Positions 26,174-35,708 of a stretch of 64,000 bases of DNA are shown one piece after another (within the stretch, counting starts at the first letter, position 1; each line of letters starts with the position of its first letter). A program made the translations under genes and the position numbers. The stretch comes from an uncultured Clostridia bacterium (lineage in GTDB: Bacteria > Bacillota > Clostridia > UBA1381). Location: NCBI GenBank assembly GCA_947631235.1, contig CANRKO010000005.1, positions 1 to 64,000 on the forward strand, read 5' to 3'. Under the pieces are notes generated by a model. It searched no databases and was not told the DNA's origin. It saw nothing but the letters and a program-made list of their open reading frames with translations.

Positions 26174-27741
26174 TGTTACCGATTAACATTACATTGATAA
26201 TCGTTATAATCGCGGCGGTTATACTCTGCGCAGCGGCAGCCGTTATCGGCTTTAACGGCGGCGTCGCTCACAGAAAGAAAATCGCCGAGGCCCAACTCGG
26301 CTCCGCCGAGGAACAGGCAAAGTCTATAATTGCCGAGGCTGAGAAGAACGCGTCAGCCAAAAAGCGCGAAATGATGCTCGAAGCGAAAGAGGAAAATCAA
26401 AAGCTTCGCGCGCAGTTCGACGCGGAGGTTAAGGAACGCAGAAACGAACTTAACCGTCAGGAACGCAGAATTGCTCAGAAAGAGGAAAATTTAGACAAAA
26501 AGACAGACAACTTGGACAGAAAGGAACAGTCTTACAATCAGAAGATTAAGAACCTGGAAGCCAAAGAAGCAGAAATAGCAGAAATTAAGGAACAGCAGAT
26601 GGCGCTTATCGAAAAGATTTCCGGTCTTACGGCAGAAGAGGCAAAAGAACTTTTGCTGAAGAACATCGAGGAAACGACGAGACACGAGGCAGCCGTCATG
26701 GTTAAAGAAATTGAGCAGGAGGCAAAGGATAACGCGGAAAGAAACGCAAGAAACATCGTTGCGCTTTCGATACAGAAGGTTGCCGCGGATCACGTTGCCG
26801 AAACAACCGTATCGGTTGTAAACCTTCCCAACGACGAAATGAAGGGTCGTATAATAGGCAGAGAGGGACGAAATATAAGAACGCTCGAAACGCTCACCGG
26901 CGTCGATTTTATCATCGACGACACTCCGGAGGCGGTTATAGTGTCAAGTTTCGACCCCATAAGGCGCGAGGTTGCGCGTCTTGCGCTCGAAAAACTCATT
27001 GTCGACGGACGTATTCATCCGGCGCGCATTGAGGAAACGGTCGAAAAGTCTCGCAGGGAGGTTGAGGCGATTATCAAGCAGGAGGGCGAGAACGCCACGT
27101 TCGAGACGGGCGTGCACGGACTTCATCCCGAACTCGTCAAGCTGCTCGGTAAGCTGAAATTCAGAACAAGCTACGGTCAGAACGTCCTCAAGCACAGTAT
27201 CGAGGTTTCGCACCTTGCGGGCGTTATGGCAGGTGAACTGGGAGTCGACGTCAATCTCGCCAAGAGGGCGGGTCTTTTGCACGACATCGGCAAAGCGGTT
27301 GACCATGAAGTCGAGGGCTCGCACGTAACTATCGGCGCAGATATAGTGAAGAAGTTCCGTGAAAACAAAGATGTTGTGCATGCCGTTATGGCGCATCACG
27401 GCGACGTTGAGGCGAAAACGATTGTCGCGACGCTCATACAGGCGGCTGACGCAATATCGGCGGCGCGTCCGGGAGCCAGACGCGAAAATCTCGAAACCTA
27501 CATCAAACGCTTGGAAAAGCTGGAGGAAATTGCCGACGGCTTTAACGGTGTCGAAAAGTCCTACGCCATTCAGGCGGGACGCGAAGTGCGCATAATGATC
27601 AAGCCGGAGGTCATAAACGACGACGGCATGATCCTTGTAGCGAAGGACATCGTAAAGCGTATCGAGGCGGAGCTCGAATATCCCGGTCAGATCAAAGTAA
27701 GTCTGATACGCGAAACGAGAGCCGTTGATTACGCCAAGTAA
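26173..27741 (+). CDS. rny: Ribonuclease Y
   Basis: RNase Y is the membrane-anchored endonuclease that starts much of mRNA decay in Firmicutes. The 522-aa protein has an N-terminal membrane segment (about residues 5-28), a long Glu/Lys/Gln-rich coiled coil (30-200), a KH domain ([21 protein letters not shown]) and an HD domain ([28 protein letters not shown]). The start is uncertain. GTG at 26173 overlaps the GGGGG ribosome-binding run, and a rare ATT at 26182 has better spacing; both give the same mature domain content. ymdB follows, as in Bacillus. Confidence 0.95.
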   Translation: MLPINITLIIVIIAAVILCAAAAVIGFNGGVAHRKKIAEAQLGSAEEQAKSIIAEAEKNASAKKREMMLEAKEENQKLRAQFDAEVKERRNELNRQERRIAQKEENLDKKTDNLDRKEQSYNQKIKNLEAKEAEIAEIKEQQMALIEKISGLTAEEAKELLLKNIEETTRHEAAVMVKEIEQEAKDNAERNARNIVALSIQKVAADHVAETTVSVVNLPNDEMKGRIIGREGRNIRTLETLTGVDFIIDDTPEAVIVSSFDPIRREVARLALEKLIVDGRIHPARIEETVEKSRREVEAIIKQEGENATFETGVHGLHPELVKLLGKLKFRTSYGQNVLKHSIEVSHLAGVMAGELGVDVNLAKRAGLLHDIGKAVDHEVEGSHVTIGADIVKKFRENKDVVHAVMAHHGDVEAKTIVATLIQAADAISAARPGARRENLETYIKRLEKLEEIADGFNGVEKSYAIQAGREVRIMIKPEVINDDGMILVAKDIVKRIEAELEYPGQIKVSLIRETRAVDYAK

Positions 27742-27764
27742 TCAAAAAAAAGAAAAATGGGGGT

Positions 27765-27870
27765 TATTACAGAGCGTAAATCTCATCGGAGGAGATACTT
27801 TGCGATAAAGGCACTGTACGCGCCGCTTGTGGTTTGCTTCTACCCGTTCTGTAATACGCTCCTTTTTTTT
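27765..27870 (+). ncRNA. Structured rny-ymdB intergenic RNA ending in a T-run
   Basis: TATTACAGA (27765-27773) is perfectly complementary to TCTGTAATA (27848-27856). The enclosed region has a further ATCTC/GAGAT hairpin (27780-27796). CGCTCC and eight T (27863-27870) follow, like an intrinsic terminator. It may be the rny terminator or an attenuator in front of ymdB. No known riboswitch was recognised. Confidence 0.5.
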
Positions 27871-27901
27871 CGGTAATTTTGTAAGCAGAAAGGCAACGGA
27901 T

Positions 27902-28687
27902 ATGAAAATATTATGTGTCGGAGATGTGGTAAGCGCCGTGGGGCGCGAAATGCTCTTTAAATATGTTGACGATATGAAATACGGTAAAGGCGTCGATATG
28001 TGCATCGTAAACGGTGAGAACGCCACGCACGGCAGAGGTATGGCGCGCTCGGCGTACAACGAGCTTGTGCGCGCGGGCGCGGACGTTATAACAATGGGCA
28101 ACCACACGTGGGACTGTAAGGAAATTTCGGCTATCATGCGCAAGGAGGACAACGTTATACGCCCCGCGAATTACAACAAGGCTTGCCCCGGCGAGGGCAG
28201 CCTGGTGTACACCGCGAAAAACGGCGTAAAGGTCGGCGTTATAAACCTCATCGGCAGAACGTTCCTCGAATACCAGCAGGGCTCTCCGTTCGACAAGGCG
28301 GAGGAGGAAATAGAAAAGCTGCACGAAAAGACGAATATAATTATGGTGGACTTTCACGCCGAGGCTACGAGCGAAAAACTCGCGATGGGATTTTTCCTCG
28401 ACGGTAAGGTGAGCGCAGTTTTCGGCACGCACACGCACGTGCAGACGGCTGACGAAATGATACTCCCCGGCGGCACGGGATATATAACCGACCTCGGCAT
28501 GACCGGCGTGGGTCTCTCCATTCTCGGCAGGGGCATAACGCCGATTGTGGAGCGTTTCCGCACAGGTATGCCGCAGAAGTTCGACCTTGCCATCGGCAGC
28601 GGTCAGTTCTGCGGGTGCATATTCGATATTGACGAAAGCAGCGGCAAGTGCGTCGGCACGGAAAGGATTTTTATTAAGGATAAATAA
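27902..28687 (+). CDS. ymdB: YmdB-family metallophosphoesterase
   Basis: The 261-aa protein belongs to the calcineurin-like family typified by Bacillus YmdB, a phosphodiesterase (2',3'-cAMP reported) that influences biofilm and motility. Metal ligands are visible in MKILCVGDVVSAVGRE, VNGENATHGRG, MGNHTWDCKEI, DFHAEATSEK and GTHTHVQTADEM. The ATG at 27902 has AAAGG about 10 nt upstream, and upstream in-frame codons lie in the structured terminator region. Its position after rny matches the Bacillus arrangement and supports the name. Confidence 0.93.
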   Translation: MKILCVGDVVSAVGREMLFKYVDDMKYGKGVDMCIVNGENATHGRGMARSAYNELVRAGADVITMGNHTWDCKEISAIMRKEDNVIRPANYNKACPGEGSLVYTAKNGVKVGVINLIGRTFLEYQQGSPFDKAEEEIEKLHEKTNIIMVDFHAEATSEKLAMGFFLDGKVSAVFGTHTHVQTADEMILPGGTGYITDLGMTGVGLSILGRGITPIVERFRTGMPQKFDLAIGSGQFCGCIFDIDESSGKCVGTERIFIKDK

Positions 28688-28700
28688 GTAGCGCAAAATA

Positions 28701-28897
28701 AGACCCCCTCTCCGAGGGGCGCATAAAATAAAACACAATAAGACCCCCTCTATGAGGGGGTCGAAATCTTTGATTTCGGGGGGTGTGCAATATTGCACAA
28801 AAAAACACCCCCCAAAACTTGCAAGCAAGTTTTGACCCCCTCGGAGAGGGGGTCACGCGTATAGTGGCGCAATTTAATCCCCCTCGGAGAGGGGGTC
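28701..28897. repeat. Cluster of palindromes between ymdB and fbp
   Basis: Several hairpins follow one another: CCCCCTC/GAGGGG at about 28703-28719, GACCCCCTC/GAGGGGGTC at 28742-28762, GAAATC/GATTTC at 28763-28778, GGGGGGTG/CACCCCCC closing over GTGCAATATTGCAC (about 28778-28813), AAAACTTGC/GCAAGTTTT (28814-28833), another GACCCCCTC/GAGGGGGTC (28834-28854) and CCCCCTC/GAGGGGG (28879-28897). They can terminate both converging genes. No gene is present in 28688-28920. Confidence 0.75.
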
Positions 28898-28920
28898 TTT
28901 CTATTATGGGTTTTTGATCT

Positions 28921-30876
28921 TTATCTCTTTTCCGCTACAACGCCCTGTCTGTACGCTTTAATAAGTTCCTTCAAATCGTCTATTCTCTCTTTGAGCCGCT
29001 TGCCGTTATCGGTGTCGCCGACGAGTATTCTGTTCGCCGAATGTCTGACGGCGACCTGGTTCGACACAATATCCCTGTTATTGTAAATAACGTCCTCCGC
29101 GCCGCTGAACGGCTCGTGCGCCGTGAGTGTGAGACCGTAGGAATTATACGTTAGCGTGTAGCCGGCTATGCCCGTCACGGTCTGGTACGCCTTTGAAAAA
29201 CCGCCGTCTATCATTATCACCTTGCCGCCGCACTTCAGCGGATTTTCGCCCTCTCCCTGATGCACGGGAACGTGACCGTTTATTATGTGTCCCGTTTCGT
29301 CAAGCCCGAACTCCGCGAGGATTTTGTCGGCTGTTTCCACATTGTTTATAAGCGTGTAATACGCGTTTTTATGCTCCTTGTGCGTTTCCTTGTCCTCTAT
29401 AAAATACCTCTCGAACGTCGTCATTTTGTCGCGTCCGAAAAGCGGCGACGTCGGACCGTTCCACAGATACCACATCAAATCCGCGCCGCGCACGCGTTCC
29501 TTTATGTCGGGCGACAGCAGCGAGCGTCTTATCGCCGCCTCAAACGCGTCGTAGAGCGCCTTGCCGCCGTAACGTTTGCCGCCGAACGTCATTTCCTTGA
29601 ACGTGCCGTCGCTGTTCATCGGCACGCAGCCGTGGAACAGGAGGTTGCCGTTGTATACCTTGTACAGACTGCCCTTCTGCATGAGAAGGCGCGTGTGACG
29701 CTGCAGCTTTTGACAGCGCACGAACGCCGAACGCAGCTTTTCCATTACCTCGCTTTCCTTCTCGGTGAGCGCGTACGGGTCGGCGGGGTCTATCGTCGGG
29801 AAATTCGTATCGAGCATCGGGTACGTTTTGCCCTCTATCTCGACCGTTCCGTTTTTGAAATCTATGCGGTGCAGGAGTCTGCGCGAGTCCATTTCAAACT
29901 CGGGGTACTTCGCGATAAGCTGACCCTCGAGCTTAAACTGTATCACCGCTATCGCCTTGTGCAGTTTCATCTCGATGTCGTTGTCGGCTACGTCGGTAAC
30001 TCTCCTGCCGAGACGCTTTATCTTAAATCTCTCGCACTTGTCGTCCTCGTAGGCAGCCATCGCGAATGTCGCGAGCGGCAGCATGTTTATGCCGTAGCCG
30101 TCCTCCAGAACGTCCATATTGCCGTAACGCACGCTGTTACGGATAATATTCGCGATACACGTCGTGTTGCCCGCAGCCGCGCCCATCCACATAACGTCGT
30201 GATTGCCCCACTGTATGTCGAGCGAGTGGTAGTCGCACAGCTTGTCCATTATGTCGTGCGGCGCTCTGCCGCGGTCGAATATGTCGCCGAGGACGTGCAG
30301 GTGGTCAACGACGAGACGGTGTACCAGTTCAGCCATCGCTATAATGAATTTCTCCGCTATGCCGACCTCCAAAATCGTGTCCACTATGCCGTCAAAGTAC
30401 GCGCCGCGGTTCAGTACCTCCGGCTTTTCGGTGATAAGCTCCTCTATGACGTACGCGTACGCCTTCGGCAGCGCCTTTCTCACCTTCGAGCGCGTGTATT
30501 TCGACGATACGACGCGGCATATGTCGATAAGTCGGTAAAGCATTATTTTATACCAGTTTTCCGTGTCCTTGCCCTGGTGCTTTATGTAGCTTATTTTCTG
30601 CGTCGGGTAGTAGACGAGCGACGCGAGTTCGCGCTTGTCTTGTATGCTCAGCGTGTGACCGAATACGTCGTCGATTTTTTTGCTAACCGCGCCCGAGCCG
30701 TTGCGCAGAACATGCGAAAACGCGGCGTACTCGCCGTGTATATCGCTTAAAAAATGCTCCGTTCCCTTCGGGAGATTTAGTATCGCCTGCATGTTTATAA
30801 TCTCCGTCGCCGCGCTGTCCACCGTCGGATAAAGTTCCGACAGCCGTTCGAGATATTTTATTTCGCTTTTGTTCAT
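28921..30876 (-). CDS. fbp: Fructose-1,6-bisphosphatase class III
   Basis: This gluconeogenic enzyme hydrolyses fructose-1,6-bisphosphate to fructose-6-phosphate. The 651-aa length and calcineurin-like metal motifs (FLSDIHGEYAAFSHVL, HVLGDIFDRGRAPHDIM, QWGNHDVMWMGAAAGN, INGHVPVHQGEGENPLKCGGK) are typical of the Bacillus/Clostridia class III enzyme. It is last in the acyltransferase-mnmA-cdaA-cdaR-fbp series, 64 nt after cdaR. Its product feeds sugar phosphates toward cell-wall and glycogen synthesis. Confidence 0.96.
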   Translation of the reverse strand: MNKSEIKYLERLSELYPTVDSAATEIINMQAILNLPKGTEHFLSDIHGEYAAFSHVLRNGSGAVSKKIDDVFGHTLSIQDKRELASLVYYPTQKISYIKHQGKDTENWYKIMLYRLIDICRVVSSKYTRSKVRKALPKAYAYVIEELITEKPEVLNRGAYFDGIVDTILEVGIAEKFIIAMAELVHRLVVDHLHVLGDIFDRGRAPHDIMDKLCDYHSLDIQWGNHDVMWMGAAAGNTTCIANIIRNSVRYGNMDVLEDGYGINMLPLATFAMAAYEDDKCERFKIKRLGRRVTDVADNDIEMKLHKAIAVIQFKLEGQLIAKYPEFEMDSRRLLHRIDFKNGTVEIEGKTYPMLDTNFPTIDPADPYALTEKESEVMEKLRSAFVRCQKLQRHTRLLMQKGSLYKVYNGNLLFHGCVPMNSDGTFKEMTFGGKRYGGKALYDAFEAAIRRSLLSPDIKERVRGADLMWYLWNGPTSPLFGRDKMTTFERYFIEDKETHKEHKNAYYTLINNVETADKILAEFGLDETGHIINGHVPVHQGEGENPLKCGGKVIMIDGGFSKAYQTVTGIAGYTLTYNSYGLTLTAHEPFSGAEDVIYNNRDIVSNQVAVRHSANRILVGDTDNGKRLKERIDDLKELIKAYRQGVVAEKR

Positions 30877-30940
30877 CGCTTGCCCTCCGCTTGTCTTAAA
30901 ACCTTACAGTAAATGTGCCGCGTGAAATTACATCACGTAA

Positions 30941-31906
30941 TCAGCCCGTTTCTCCGTCACTGTCAACCGGCTTTTCGTGTGTGTTGACGTTTACTTTTAC
31001 CGTCCGGCTGTCCTTCGGTATGTATATACCCTCCGCAGCGTCTATTTGCATTTCCTTTTCGCCGCTTTCTATAGTCGGGATCGTCACGGTCAGACGGTCG
31101 GGCGCGGACGCGCCGTCCTCTATGCCGACTTTAACGGTATCCGGCTCGACCTTGGGGTCGTCAAGCTCGTAGCCGCCGCTCAGTCCGTCGGACAGCTTCG
31201 TCTCCACGGGCAGCGTCACAGCGTCGTATATCTTATTCACAACGTCCGCCTCACTGCTCGGGCTCTCTATCGTCTCGTTTTCCGTTATGGGCGCTCCTGA
31301 GGAATTTATCAGCATATAGTCTATCCGAGCCGCGCCCTCCCTTACTTCCTGCCAGTTCATAACCGCCCTCGCGCGGTCAACCTCGTTTATCTCGCTTTCC
31401 GCCCCGCTTATCTTCACCACGGGGTTTTTAATATCGGTGCGCACGAGCTTATCGTCCGGCACGCCCCTACAAATCGTCTCGATCTCCACTTCCTTTGAAA
31501 CAATCTTTTCCGCGTTTACTGTGATGTCGCCGAAATTTTCCTTTTCAACGCCTATGCGCGTTGTCGGTATCGTGGTTTTACCGACAAGGCTGTACGTACC
31601 CGCGTCTGTTATATTGCTCAAATCGACCTGCACGTAAATATCGTCCATATAATTCATAAGGTCTCCGCGGTTCCCTCTGACCGTCACCGACAGCGGCGGT
31701 ATGTCCCCGCGTCCCGTCACGGTCAGCTCCCTGTCGCGCAGCGTCGTTTCGCCGATGAACCGAACCTTTAAATTCGTAAGCGTGACGGTTATGGTCGGGT
31801 TTGTAAGCGACATTACCATGAACCATACGATTACGGCGAGCAGCAGGGAAAGCGCCATTGTACGGATTTTTTTCTTTTGTGGTTTTGTTTCGTTGTTATC
31901 AGCCAT
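30941..31906 (-). CDS. cdaR: CdaR, YbbR-domain regulator of diadenylate cyclase
   Basis: The 321-aa protein has a cytoplasmic basic start (KPQKKKIRTMA), one membrane segment (LSLLLAVIVWFMVMSL, about residues 18-33) and repeated extracytoplasmic YbbR-type beta domains (V.VRFIGE.., LSVTVRGNRGDLMNYMDDIYVQVDLS, PVVKISGAESEINEVDRARAVMN). In Bacillus and related bacteria it sits next to CdaA and modulates c-di-AMP synthesis. It starts 26 nt after the cdaA stop. glmM, the third member of the common operon, is not here. Confidence 0.92.
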   Translation of the reverse strand: MADNNETKPQKKKIRTMALSLLLAVIVWFMVMSLTNPTITVTLTNLKVRFIGETTLRDRELTVTGRGDIPPLSVTVRGNRGDLMNYMDDIYVQVDLSNITDAGTYSLVGKTTIPTTRIGVEKENFGDITVNAEKIVSKEVEIETICRGVPDDKLVRTDIKNPVVKISGAESEINEVDRARAVMNWQEVREGAARIDYMLINSSGAPITENETIESPSSEADVVNKIYDAVTLPVETKLSDGLSGGYELDDPKVEPDTVKVGIEDGASAPDRLTVTIPTIESGEKEMQIDAAEGIYIPKDSRTVKVNVNTHEKPVDSDGETG

Positions 31907-31932
31907 TTTACCTAACTCCCTTCAATCCGTTT

Positions 31933-32784
31933 TTACTGCGCCTTTGTTTTCCAAAACTTTATTTTGTCTATCTTCTTCTGCTGCGTTTCCGGTTTCTGTA
32001 TGATTAGCTTTTTAAGCGCCTTGCCGAGTGAATCACGGTTAAGGTTGCGCGTCAGCGAACCGTTTAATGCTATCGAGATTTTACCCGTTTCCTCGCTCAC
32101 CACAACTATTACCGCGTCCGTGACCTCGCTAAGTCCTATAGCGGCTCTGTGGCGCGTGCCGAGGTCGCGCGAGAGGTTGTTGTTAGCCGTGAGGGGCAGA
32201 AGGCAGCCCGCGGTGATTATCTTGCTGCCGCGTATTATTACCGCGCCGTCGTGGAGTGGTGTGTTCGGTACGAATATGTTTTCCAAAAGACCGCTCGACA
32301 CGTTCGCTTCAAGCATTGTGCCGGTGCTTATAAACTCGCCCAGACGCGTGCTGCGCTCTATGACTATGAGCGCGCCCGTTTTTGTGAGCGACAGATTTTC
32401 AGCCGCGAGCGATATCGACTCTATCGTCCTCGCAAGCTCCTCCTCACTGTTATCGACGGCGAAGTCGATAATCTTACCGACCTTGAAACGTCCCATTCTT
32501 TCGAGCAGACTTCTAAGCTCCGGCTGGAACAGTACGATTATGGCGAACGCGCCTATCTGCATCGCGCCGCCGAGTATGTAGTTGAGCGCGTTTAGGTTGA
32601 GCCGCTGGCTCAGGAAAAACACGGCGAACAGGAATATTATTCCCTTTACAAGCTGCATCGCGCGCGTCTCTCTGATAAGATTTATAAGGTAATAGAAAAT
32701 CACGGCTACTATCACAACGTCAATAAAATCCGTTATGCGCAGCAGTTGTATATATTTTATTACCCCGTCCATAAATGCGTCCAT
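31933..32784 (-). CDS. cdaA: Membrane-bound diadenylate cyclase CdaA
   Basis: CdaA condenses two ATP to the second messenger c-di-AMP, which controls potassium and osmolyte uptake and wall homeostasis. The 283-aa protein has about three N-terminal membrane helices (residues 10-80) and a DAC domain with the catalytic DGA motif (PLHDGAVIIRG) and RHR motif (LGTRHRAAIGLSE). It lies 13 nt after mnmA and upstream of cdaR. The C-terminal extension after residue 240 is basic (KKLIIQKPETQQKKIDKIKF). Confidence 0.95.
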   Translation of the reverse strand: MDAFMDGVIKYIQLLRITDFIDVVIVAVIFYYLINLIRETRAMQLVKGIIFLFAVFFLSQRLNLNALNYILGGAMQIGAFAIIVLFQPELRSLLERMGRFKVGKIIDFAVDNSEEELARTIESISLAAENLSLTKTGALIVIERSTRLGEFISTGTMLEANVSSGLLENIFVPNTPLHDGAVIIRGSKIITAGCLLPLTANNNLSRDLGTRHRAAIGLSEVTDAVIVVVSEETGKISIALNGSLTRNLNRDSLGKALKKLIIQKPETQQKKIDKIKFWKTKAQ

Positions 32785-32797
32785 AGCGTCCTCCTTT

Positions 32798-33868
32798 TCA
32801 TATTACCGTTCCGCCGCCGAGCACTATATCGCCGTCGTAAAACACGACCGCCTGTCCCGGCGTTACGGCGCGTACCGGCTCTTTAAACGCGAGCCGTACC
32901 TTGCCGCCCGTAAGCGGCGTTAAGACCGCATCGCGCGGCGGAGCCTGATAGCGTATACGAGCGGTGACGTTTATTTCTTCCTTCGGCGTTTCGCCCGATA
33001 TAAAATTAACATCCTCCGCCGTAAGCTCCGACGAAAATTCCATACCCTTCTCGCCGAGCGTTATCGTGTTGTTTTCCGCGTCGATTTTCATTACGAACAT
33101 CGGTCTGCCGTAAGCGCCTATGCCCTTGCGCTGACCTATCGTGTAGTATATAAGCCCGCGGTGTCTGCCTATGACGTTTCCGTTTACGTCAAGTATATCG
33201 CCCTCGCGGGGCGTGTAATCCGAATAGTCGGTAATAAATTTCGCGTAATCGTCGTCCTCGACAAAGCATATCTCCTGACTGTCGCGCTTGCGCGCCACGC
33301 CGAGTTCCAGTTCCTCCGCTTTTGCGCGAACCCAATCCTTGTCATAGCCGCCAAGCGGCATGAGCGTGTGCGCGAGCCGGTCCTGTGTAAAGTTATATAA
33401 AACGTAGCTTTGATCCTTCTTTGCCGCCTCCGATGCGCGGAGTATATATTTGCCGTCCGTGCCGCGCTCTATTTTCGCGTAGTGACCGGTCGCGACGTAA
33501 TCTATTCCCATCGCGAGCGCTCTTTTCATAAACGCGTCGAATTTCAGATATTTGTTGCACGCGATACAGGGGTTAGGCGTTCTGCCGCGCGTGTACTCGC
33601 GTACAAAGTAATCGACCACCTTGTCTCGGAACTCGTCTTTAAAATTCATAACGTAAAAGTCTATGCCGAGTTTGTCGCATACGCGCCTTGCGTCCTCTAC
33701 CGCGCTTTCGGCGCAGCAGCCCTCGTGCTTTGAATTTGCCGCGTCCGAGTACGTCCACAGCCGCATCGTCGCGCCTATCACATGATAGCCCTGCTCCTTT
33801 AACAGCGCAGCCGCGACGGACGAGTCAACTCCGCCCGACATGCCTATTAAAACGCTCTTTTCTCCCAT
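32798..33868 (-). CDS. mnmA: tRNA-specific 2-thiouridylase
   Basis: MnmA inserts sulfur at C2 of uridine 34 in tRNA-Lys, -Glu and -Gln. The 356-aa protein begins with the PP-loop (GMSGGVDSSVAAALLKEQGY) and contains the catalytic Cys regions NPCIACNKYLKF and SQEICFVEDDDYAKFI. The RNA-binding C-terminal barrel follows (AEDVNFISGE, VRAVTPGQAVVFYDGDIVLGGG). It lies between the acyltransferase gene (20 nt) and cdaA (13 nt) and is presumably co-transcribed with them. Confidence 0.96.
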   Translation of the reverse strand: MGEKSVLIGMSGGVDSSVAAALLKEQGYHVIGATMRLWTYSDAANSKHEGCCAESAVEDARRVCDKLGIDFYVMNFKDEFRDKVVDYFVREYTRGRTPNPCIACNKYLKFDAFMKRALAMGIDYVATGHYAKIERGTDGKYILRASEAAKKDQSYVLYNFTQDRLAHTLMPLGGYDKDWVRAKAEELELGVARKRDSQEICFVEDDDYAKFITDYSDYTPREGDILDVNGNVIGRHRGLIYYTIGQRKGIGAYGRPMFVMKIDAENNTITLGEKGMEFSSELTAEDVNFISGETPKEEINVTARIRYQAPPRDAVLTPLTGGKVRLAFKEPVRAVTPGQAVVFYDGDIVLGGGTVI

Positions 33869-33888
33869 TGTTTCCTCCGAATGTTATG

Positions 33889-35019
33889 TCAGAAATCACT
33901 GTCTTTGCCGTCATGCGGCTCATCTTTTGCCGCCTTCGTTTCGGGCGGCGCAATCGGAACGGTAACCGTTTCGATGCGCGGTTTGCTCTTAAAAAGCCGC
34001 GCGACGGTGTCGTCCACAAGATAATACGATATAAACGCCAATACCGCAGAAACGGCGTAAGCCGCGATTACATAGCCGATATTGCCGATAAGTCCGAGAT
34101 GTACGAACACATCGACGACAATCATATGGTAGAGGTACAGTCCGTATGACAAATCAATACTAAATCTCAGTTTGCCGAAACTGTAGCCGACGCCTATTGT
34201 AAGCATGATAAGCAAAAGCACGATTACCATGTCCTGATACTCGCCCACACGCGGCGCGCCGTTCATGAGCCAAATGCCGCGCCCTATTATGAGCAGCGCG
34301 AGCAGTACCTTTGCGCGGCACAGCATGGGTACGATCGTTTCGCGCCAGCGGTATATGAACCAGCCCGCAAAGTAGATGTAGAAAAACGGCAGGCAGGTGT
34401 GTGAAATCACGTTCTTTACAGCCACCGGAACGCTTGCCTGAACATACGGCGTGACGATATTAAGAGCCATCGATAACACCAGCACGCCTATCCACACGCC
34501 GATTTTTCGGTTTTTGATCGCCTTGTACACGAGCGCGGTGATGATGTAAAACTGCACCGTGTAAATCATCGTCCACAAATTGCCCTGAAAATTACCCGTT
34601 CCGAACGCGGATATAAAGTCGGGCTGCGGGAAGTCGCGTATAAAACAAAGCTGACCGATAAACCATTTTGTAAACGTGCCGTTCCATGTAAAGCCGCAGA
34701 ACGCGGCGGCAACGATTACGCCGATTATTATACATATCCACAGCGACGGTATTATGCGCAGAACTCTCTTTTTGAGAAATTCGCCCACTCCCCTGCTGCG
34801 CTCCATCGACGCGGGTATCAGAAAGCCGCTTATGCAGAACAGCACGACGACCCCACTCCACCAGTTAAAGAAGGGCGGCGTTTCAACGTGAAGAATGTGG
34901 CGCAGTATGTGCTGCGTCATAACGTGCAGCGCGCTCAAAAGCCGCAGCAAATCAAAGCAGTTTGAGCCGAAATAAAAATTCTCGCCCGTTATTTTTCGCA
35001 CTTCCTTCACCGCCCCCAT
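33889..35019 (-). CDS. Acyltransferase family 3 membrane protein
   Basis: This 376-aa integral membrane protein has about ten hydrophobic helices and matches the Acyl_transf_3/OafA type (FDLLRLLSALHVMTQHILRH near the N terminus carries the catalytic His/Arg region, then GVVVLFCISGFLIPASM and FLKKRVLRIIPSLWICI). Such enzymes O-acetylate or otherwise acylate surface polysaccharides or peptidoglycan. The substrate is unknown. It is the first gene after a consensus promoter and precedes mnmA-cdaA-cdaR-fbp. Confidence 0.9.
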   Translation of the reverse strand: MGAVKEVRKITGENFYFGSNCFDLLRLLSALHVMTQHILRHILHVETPPFFNWWSGVVVLFCISGFLIPASMERSRGVGEFLKKRVLRIIPSLWICIIIGVIVAAAFCGFTWNGTFTKWFIGQLCFIRDFPQPDFISAFGTGNFQGNLWTMIYTVQFYIITALVYKAIKNRKIGVWIGVLVLSMALNIVTPYVQASVPVAVKNVISHTCLPFFYIYFAGWFIYRWRETIVPMLCRAKVLLALLIIGRGIWLMNGAPRVGEYQDMVIVLLLIMLTIGVGYSFGKLRFSIDLSYGLYLYHMIVVDVFVHLGLIGNIGYVIAAYAVSAVLAFISYYLVDDTVARLFKSKPRIETVTVPIAPPETKAAKDEPHDGKDSDF

Positions 35020-35034
35020 ACTTTCCTATTATAT

Positions 35035-35063
35035 ATTGTACCCCATATAAGCCCATAAGTCAA
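35035..35063 (-). promoter_or_regulatory. Promoter of the acyltransferase-mnmA-cdaA-cdaR-fbp series
   Basis: The minus-strand -35 is TTGACT (plus 35058-35063) and the -10 TACAAT (plus 35035-35040), with a 17-bp spacer. It gives a very short leader before the ATG at 35019. The remaining 35064-35168 is AT-rich with no gene. Confidence 0.7.
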
Positions 35064-35168
35064 GCCGCGTAAAAATAAAATGAAGTGCGAGAAAACAATA
35101 GTATTAAAGAGAATAAGGGCGATTTTGGAAGATTTATATAAAAATTTTTATTTTGTTCAAAAAAAGTG

Positions 35169-35197
35169 TTGACAACGGAAGGTAAAGATAGTAAAAT
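35169..35197 (+). promoter_or_regulatory. Promoter of rplM-rpsI
   Basis: The -35 TTGACA (35169-35174) and -10 TAAAAT (35192-35197) are 17 bp apart. The leader contains a GTTAAG/CTTAAC hairpin (about 35209-35227) just where Firmicutes can carry an L13 autoregulatory leader; the match is not close enough to name it. Confidence 0.75.
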
Positions 35198-35254
35198 AGC
35201 CGTTGTGAGTTAAGAAAGACCTTAACATATTGAATAAAACAGGAGGAAACAACA

Positions 35255-35695
35255 ATGAATTCAAGCTATTTGCAAAAGCCGGCTGACGTTGAGCGCAAGT
35301 GGTATGTGGTTGACGCCGCAGACAAGCCGCTCGGACGCGTCGCAGCGACAGTCGCAAGTATTTTAAGAGGAAAGCATCTCCCCACCTTCACTCCGAATGT
35401 GGACTGCGGAGATCACGTTATCGTCATTAACGCCGATAAGATTATCCTCACGGGCAACAAGCTCAATCAGAAAATTCGCTACTATCACACAGGCTGGGTA
35501 GGCGGTATCAAGGAGATACACTACGACAAGCTGATGGCTGAGCAGCCCGAAAAGGCTGTTATGTACGCCGTAAACGGTATGCTGCCGAACAACACGATTG
35601 GCAGAAAGGCTCTCACGAGACTTCGCGTTTACAAGGGCGCGGAGCATGAGCACGCGGCGCAGAAACCTATCGAATGGACAGGCGAAATAAAGTAA
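35255..35695 (+). CDS. rplM: 50S ribosomal protein L13
   Basis: L13 is an early-assembly 50S protein. The 146-aa sequence has the family signature ([45 protein letters not shown]-type, [19 protein letters not shown]). AGGAGG precedes the ATG by 7 nt. It is paired with rpsI, the universal order in Firmicutes, after a strong promoter. Confidence 0.98.
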   Translation: MNSSYLQKPADVERKWYVVDAADKPLGRVAATVASILRGKHLPTFTPNVDCGDHVIVINADKIILTGNKLNQKIRYYHTGWVGGIKEIHYDKLMAEQPEKAVMYAVNGMLPNNTIGRKALTRLRVYKGAEHEHAAQKPIEWTGEIK

Positions 35696-35708
35696 GGAGG
35701 ATATGAAA

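Noticed and set aside
26165-26184. T-box-like sequence before rny (AGGGGGTGTTACCG)
   Set aside because: It only loosely resembles the T-box antiterminator, lacks a specifier stem and terminator, and rny is not an amino-acid gene. 6S RNA was also considered, but the expected long rod with a central bubble could not be drawn.
29260-30750. Long plus-strand open frame (496 codons) opposite fbp
   Set aside because: It is antisense to a clearly conserved enzyme, has no Shine-Dalgarno and shows an Arg/Val/His-rich composition typical of a shadow frame.
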